Source: Brachynemurus nebulosus
Taxonomy: Eukaryota > Arthropoda > Insecta > Neuroptera > Myrmeleontidae
Direction: 5' to 3'
Assembly (NCBI GenBank): GCA_035578155.1
Contig: JAPWDM010000006.1
Coordinates: forward strand, 16,136,305 to 16,200,304
DNA: 64,000 bases
Shown: piece by piece, positions 59,319-64,000 of the stretch
Layout of the letters: each line of letters opens with the position of its first letter
Numbering within the stretch: the stretch's first letter is position 1
Notes under the pieces: model-generated
Seen by the model: the letters and a program-made list of their open reading frames with translations, nothing else
Told to the model about the DNA's origin: nothing
The model's database searches: none
Position numbers and translations under genes: made by a program

Positions 59319-59817
59319 GCAACTGATTAAAATTCAAACTGTTTTTTATTAATTAACTAATTAAAATTTAATATAATTTCATAAACTATAACTGAAAGTA
59401 TTTTTAAAATATAAAATAATTTATTCTTGTATTAAATAAATGTATTATACAGATTTTTCAATACTTACCCACAGTATTTGTTAGAAATGTAAAAAAGTCT
59501 ATATTTAAGAGATTGAAAAATAAATTTTATTTATCAAAATGTTAAAAAAAAAGATATATAATTTTTTGTAAATACATAATTTCGTTTAATAAAAATTCAA
59601 TATAACATAAAATTGATGTGTTTTATTATAAATATATGGGGTATTTGACTAATCTTGGGAAATTATTTTAAAATACTCATCCTTAGGCATTATACATACA
59701 TGTATCTTTATTTTTAAAAAGAATAATGCTAAAAATCATTGGAAAAAAAATAGTTTAATATTTGTTTTCAAAATTTACGCGAAAATGTCCACTAACTGTC
59801 TGTTACGTCATATATCG
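59319..59817. other. Intergenic DNA, nothing recognised
   Basis: AT-rich spacer. Confidence 0.5.
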
Positions 59818-60015
59818 GTAGTTAACTCTTTTAAACAAACCATATGGTAAAATTTTTTTGTCTCACAATGCCGGACCTTTTACTGCCAAATGATAAGTAC
59901 AATAGATAAGGCTACAAAAACAGAAAAAGTAAAAAAAAAAAAGATCCCAACATAAAAAAAATGAACCCTAGGAATTTACAAAAAATAAATTATATCAAAC
60001 TATATGTTGATAAAA
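59818..60015 (+). repeat. Dispersed direct repeat, left copy
   Basis: TTAACTCTTTTAAACAAACC, TTGCCGGACCTTTTACTG-like, AAGTACAATAGATAA and GAACCCTAGG occur in the same order at 63814..64000. The right copy runs off the window, so its length is unknown. Confidence 0.8.
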
Positions 60016-61044
60016 TTTAACATTATTTAGAATTATACCGTATTGTCACAGATGGCGGCACCTGTACATATGACAGCATTTTGAGCAGCCATATTGCAGG
60101 ACGAGTTAACTCGTCTTAATCATTTAAAGAGTTAAAGTAGCGATCCTAGTGACGCGAGTATTGAAGTATAAGAGAATGTGACGTCACAGTCCGTTTCTAA
60201 TCACGTGATTAATAGTTTAAATAATTACTTCTTAAATTAATTATTTTTAAATTAAATTGTAATATTTAGAATGAATTAGCATAGTTGTTTTTTATTATAA
60301 ATTTTCATTAAAAAATTGTTTTGATTGTTTTCAATTGATAGTGTCAAATACCCCATTCCATCCTGTACAAACTTTCTCAAATATTTTAACAGCAAAAATT
60401 TTTCAACTGTGGATGATATCAGAACAACCAAAAAACATCAAAAAAGTACCATTTTGATAGCAAAAATGAAAATTTCACACCAAAATTACCCTAAATCAAC
60501 TAATCACTATAATTCAGATCACTTCTATAAAGCTCAAATCAAAAAAACTAATATGATGACGTCAGCATGTTCAATAAAATTTTTCAGTGACAAAAATTAT
60601 AAATAAAATATTAAAATGGTGAAATTCGAAGCGAATTATATAGGTTTTCGAAGTGGATTTTTTCATTTTTGCCCAAGTTATGCAGGTAAGAGTTAAGACT
60701 ACTAGAAAAAGACTTCTGTTAAATTAGTCATATTTATAAAAAGAATTTCGTCATTTTGATAGCAAAAACGTAAAGTTGACATCCAAATTGCAATAATTTA
60801 AATCACTTCCAAAAAACTTGATTTGAACAAAAACGACATTATAAAGTTTACTAAAAAATTTTGTTATCTTACGTACATATGTATATTTTCTAAAATTTAA
60901 TATGTCAAAAAAATGTATATATTATTATCAAACCACTGGAAAAATGTACCTTCCTCTTAATTTAAAAGCTGGACCCGCCCATTTACCCCTACTTGCGAAT
61001 TTATTAAAAATAAGATCATCAGTAAAACAAATGACATTCTGACA
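60016..61044. other. Intergenic DNA, nothing recognised
   Basis: The ORF at 60325..60606 is lysine- and asparagine-rich with no domain. A perfect short palindrome GACGAGTTAACTCGTC lies at about 60101..60116. Confidence 0.45.
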
Positions 61045-61340
61045 CAGGGCCGGATCTAGGGGAGAGGGGCAGCGATGCCCCCTTGCAAGCTTTTAGGGTC
61101 GCCAAAACGGTGAAATCGGATGTTTTTTTTTTTTGCTCGTCACTTGAGAAAACCCAACTTGAGCGCAAAAATGCAGTGTTAACGTTTTTTTTTTTTGTTT
61201 TCTTTTGCTCATCACTTGCTTTTTGCAGGGAAAAATTTTAAAAATATCGATGCGCCAAAATTTTTAATTTGCCATTTTTATCACGGAGGGCGCCAACAGC
61301 AAAGTTTCCCCCCCTTGTAATAACTGTAGATCCGGCCCTG
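61045..61340. mobile_element. 296-bp hAT MITE, near-exact 8-bp TSD
   Basis: The ends CAGGGCCGGATCTAGGGG and TGTAGATCCGGCCCTG are inverted. The flanks TTCTGACA and CTCTGACA differ at one of eight positions. The interior carries two TTTTTTTTTTGCTCGTCACTTG-like T-run modules. Confidence 0.92.
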
Positions 61341-61348
61341 CTCTGACA

Positions 61349-63813
61349 TGTCTCTCTAATTAATTATATACATTTTAAACACGAAAATTAAACGCTATTT
61401 AATTCACAGACATACTAAAATCAATTAAAATTACTTTATTTATCATTAAAAGTTTATAATTATCCAATAAAATAGAATCAAATGAAGATTTTTAATTAAA
61501 TAATAAAGAACATGAAATTTACTACAATGTCTTTTTGTGCTAAAGAAGAAAAAATCTAAAAAATCAATTGAAAAGACGTCCCCACTATTTTTTTATTACA
61601 AATTATAAAGCAATTTCCTTTCTATGACTTGTAAATAAGAATATTACGTACACAATGATTCATAAAAATGTAACATAAGTTTCAGATTTCATCAGCTACC
61701 AACGACAATAAAACAATAAGACAATAATTATATGCAAATATTCATACATATCAGTAAGATTTTTATGTGAATTTTATACATTTACATATAAAGAAAATCT
61801 CATAAATATATTTTTCATATATTTTTTACATTCTTTACAGTCCGTGTTAGAGCATCTGTGAATAGTCAGAACAACCGTAGAAACCGATCGCGAACAGTAA
61901 TCACACATGTATATATACAATTTTACCGCAAATAGGTATTGTCTTACAACAAACGTACTCTCTGTATGTTGGTTTTTGTAAACATTTATACAAGCATAAC
62001 ATAACACTTAAAATTATAATTTTGTATTATCATTTATTTTTTTTGTAATTGTATTGAAATGCGTGCATGTAATTATAACAAAAGTATTTCATTGTTTGTG
62101 TTTTTTTATATTTTTTTATCATTATCAGTGTGTTTGTTATTATTTTTATTAAAAATGTGTATGTTTACACATGTTGAATCATTTCGTGAATTTATTCATA
62201 TAAAGTTGTTTTTTGATTATTTAAAAATGTTATCGTCTTTTGGGGAAGTTTACTGTGAAGTGCTTGGACCGTACAGCGTTACCATAACTGAATTTAAATG
62301 GCTCACCTTGTACATCACAATAAAAAAAAAATTAAGGACATTTCTTTCGGTGAACACCAATAAAAGCTTTAATTAAAAGAACTATTAATCTTTATATATT
62401 TACAGGTGATTGATATAAAATAATAACGCTTTTACCTACCTATAAAAATTATTTTATTATTTGGAATTAAAAGAACATAAATCATCTGTTAGAAGCGACT
62501 TGCTTCTTAAAGATTCAATTATTAATAAAAATATATATAGTTAATACTAAAATATACTTCTACTATAAAAATGAAACAATTATTATTAGCAATTTACGAC
62601 TGACTTCTAATCTCGTTTTCATTTAAACTCTAACTAGACCAAAATAGTCTAAACTCTAGAGCTGTAACGAATTTTAAAATACACATAATGAGTTTCATGA
62701 GCTAGGCGACGTTGGCGCCGCGACAATTTTTTTTTCTTTTTCAAATTAACTTCTAAATTAACGTGTGATAGCTCAAAAAATTGCCCTTTAAATGCACTTT
62801 CCGAATATAAAATTGCCCCAGCTGTATCTTTTAGCAATAATAAGTTATCATTATATATATTATTTAAACATTTTGACATATAAATTAGCATTAAAACAAT
62901 AAAAAAAGTTTTTTTTTCATCAAAATATTTTTTCTTAATACTTTTAAATTTGCCCCATCGAAGCGCCAAATTCTTTTTTGATTTAATTATATAATTAAAG
63001 AGAAAAAAATTAAAAACATCAAAAAAGGAAAAAAAATTCGAGGCGCTAGCTTCACTTAGTTAGTTTCATGCATGTCCCTGTTACTCTCCATTTAGTCTAT
63101 TATAAAAAAATGGACCGTTTTTTGACGTCGCTGTAACTAATATACCAGATGGCGTTGATTTACTAGGGGATAAAATTAGAGTCGAGACATGAGGTTTATT
63201 GGTTCGCTATTTTTCATCTAAAATAAATTGGAAATAAATTAAATATTTAAAAAAATACTTTAATTCAACCTAGAAAGATTAATTAAATTAAAAAAATTTA
63301 ATTCTTCGTTAACACATAACTTAGTGACGATACTTTTGTACTCAATCATATGATAATTAATTTTGACATCTATTTGATGAAAAATGCTCACATGTCCCAA
63401 CTCTATTTAGTATACTCCCTATACCATTAACGCCACGTAGCAAACGTAGCAAACTGTGACATGAAAAGGTCCGTCCTTGAAAACAAGTGGCAGGGACATG
63501 GTTTCATGCGATCGATTCATATGGCACTAACTCGGTCCAATCAATAGTAAAGTCATCTATGGGTATCGAAAATAACTGAACGTAGGGAGTAGTGTCATCT
63601 AGCGATGCTAGTCAAAACTTCATGTAGAATTCTAACTTAACCACATTTTTGAATTAACCTACATATTGTAATAATAGTACTGCCATCTATGATCATTTAC
63701 TGAAAATAACTGGTAGATGGACAGCCATTGAGGAAAAATCGACTATGTACATTAAAAAACTGAAAAAAAAAAAATGACTGATGTGATTACTTTAATGGTG
63801 GTCAAACCATTAA
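61349..63813. other. Intergenic DNA, nothing firmly recognised
   Basis: ORFs at 61774..62007, 62059..62376 and 62649..62969 have no recognisable domains. ATCTAGCGATG / CCATCTATG words around 63155..63720 suggest remnants of another repeat, but no ends were found. Confidence 0.45.
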
Positions 63814-64000
63814 TTTAACTCTTTTAAACAAACCATATCGAAAAATTTTTTTGTCTCAAATTGCCGGACCTTTTACTGTCAGTGACAAGTACAATAGATA
63901 AAATTAAAAAAAAAAAAGAAAAATAAAGAAAATCAAAAATCTCAACATCAAAAAAGTGAACCCTAGGTATTTGCAAAATATAAATTATACTAAACTATAT
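63814..64000 (+). repeat. Dispersed direct repeat, right copy (runs off the window)
   Basis: Matches 59818..60015. It is shorter in the 60-bp A-rich middle and reaches the last base of the window. Confidence 0.8.

Noticed and set aside
62059..62376. 105-aa ORF with hydrophobic N-terminus resembling a signal or membrane segment
   Set aside because: Hydrophobicity comes from T-rich codons (F, L, S); no other support.

Overview
This window is strongly AT-rich nuclear DNA from an insect. It contains one complete, clearly recognisable host gene: a tachykinin-related peptide (TRP) neuropeptide precursor at 56345..57199 on the + strand. Its eight amidated FXGXR-type peptides (for example APMMGFQGVR and APSMGFQGMR) and the GKK processing sites resemble hemipteran TRPs most, with some similarity to hymenopteran ones. 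I therefore favour a hemipteran-like insect, but this is inference from one gene. No rRNA, convincing functional tRNA, CRISPR array or bacterial-type operon is visible.

Nearly everything else is a graveyard of small, mostly non-autonomous mobile elements. Several are proven by exact or near-exact target-site duplications (TSDs). These are hAT elements with 8-bp TSDs (3877..5340, 7178..7377, 42914..43352, 44673..44865, 54668..55121, 57370..59318, 61045..61340), a piggyBac-type TTAA element (45544..46488) and Helitrons ending in hairpin-CTAG|T (20271..21470, 38368..38943, 41189..41728, ends at 33084 and 45539). TA-target terminal-inverted-repeat (TIR) elements lie at 20414..21125, 35563..36300 and 42221..42460. 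Two hAT transposase C-terminal remnants survive (about 4179..4583 and 16650..16850, both on the minus strand), plus one unrecognised short ORF inside a TIR element (15086..15400).

Region by region: 1-9 kb holds a 1.4-kb TIR element, TTAA MITEs and a hAT nested in another element. 9-19 kb holds two copies of a 670-bp element, hammerhead-like Penelope-style fragments and a decayed hAT. 19-23 kb holds a hairpin-ended element, a Helitron carrying a nested MITE, and a TTAA element. 23.8-29.7 kb holds a 31-bp minisatellite and a roughly 2.08-kb unit present twice in direct orientation. 30-49 kb holds assorted Helitrons, TIR elements and (TA)n tracts. 49-56 kb holds more hAT and hairpin elements, then the TRP gene. 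57-64 kb holds a hAT carrying nested insertions and a direct repeat pair about 4 kb apart.

The most unusual structure is a group of six related elements (19259..19740, 39322..40455 with 39700..40340 nested inside, 52175..52530, 55475..55945, 57981..58446). Each has a roughly 130-140-nt hairpin at one end only, next to a T-rich short inverted repeat that recurs at the opposite end.
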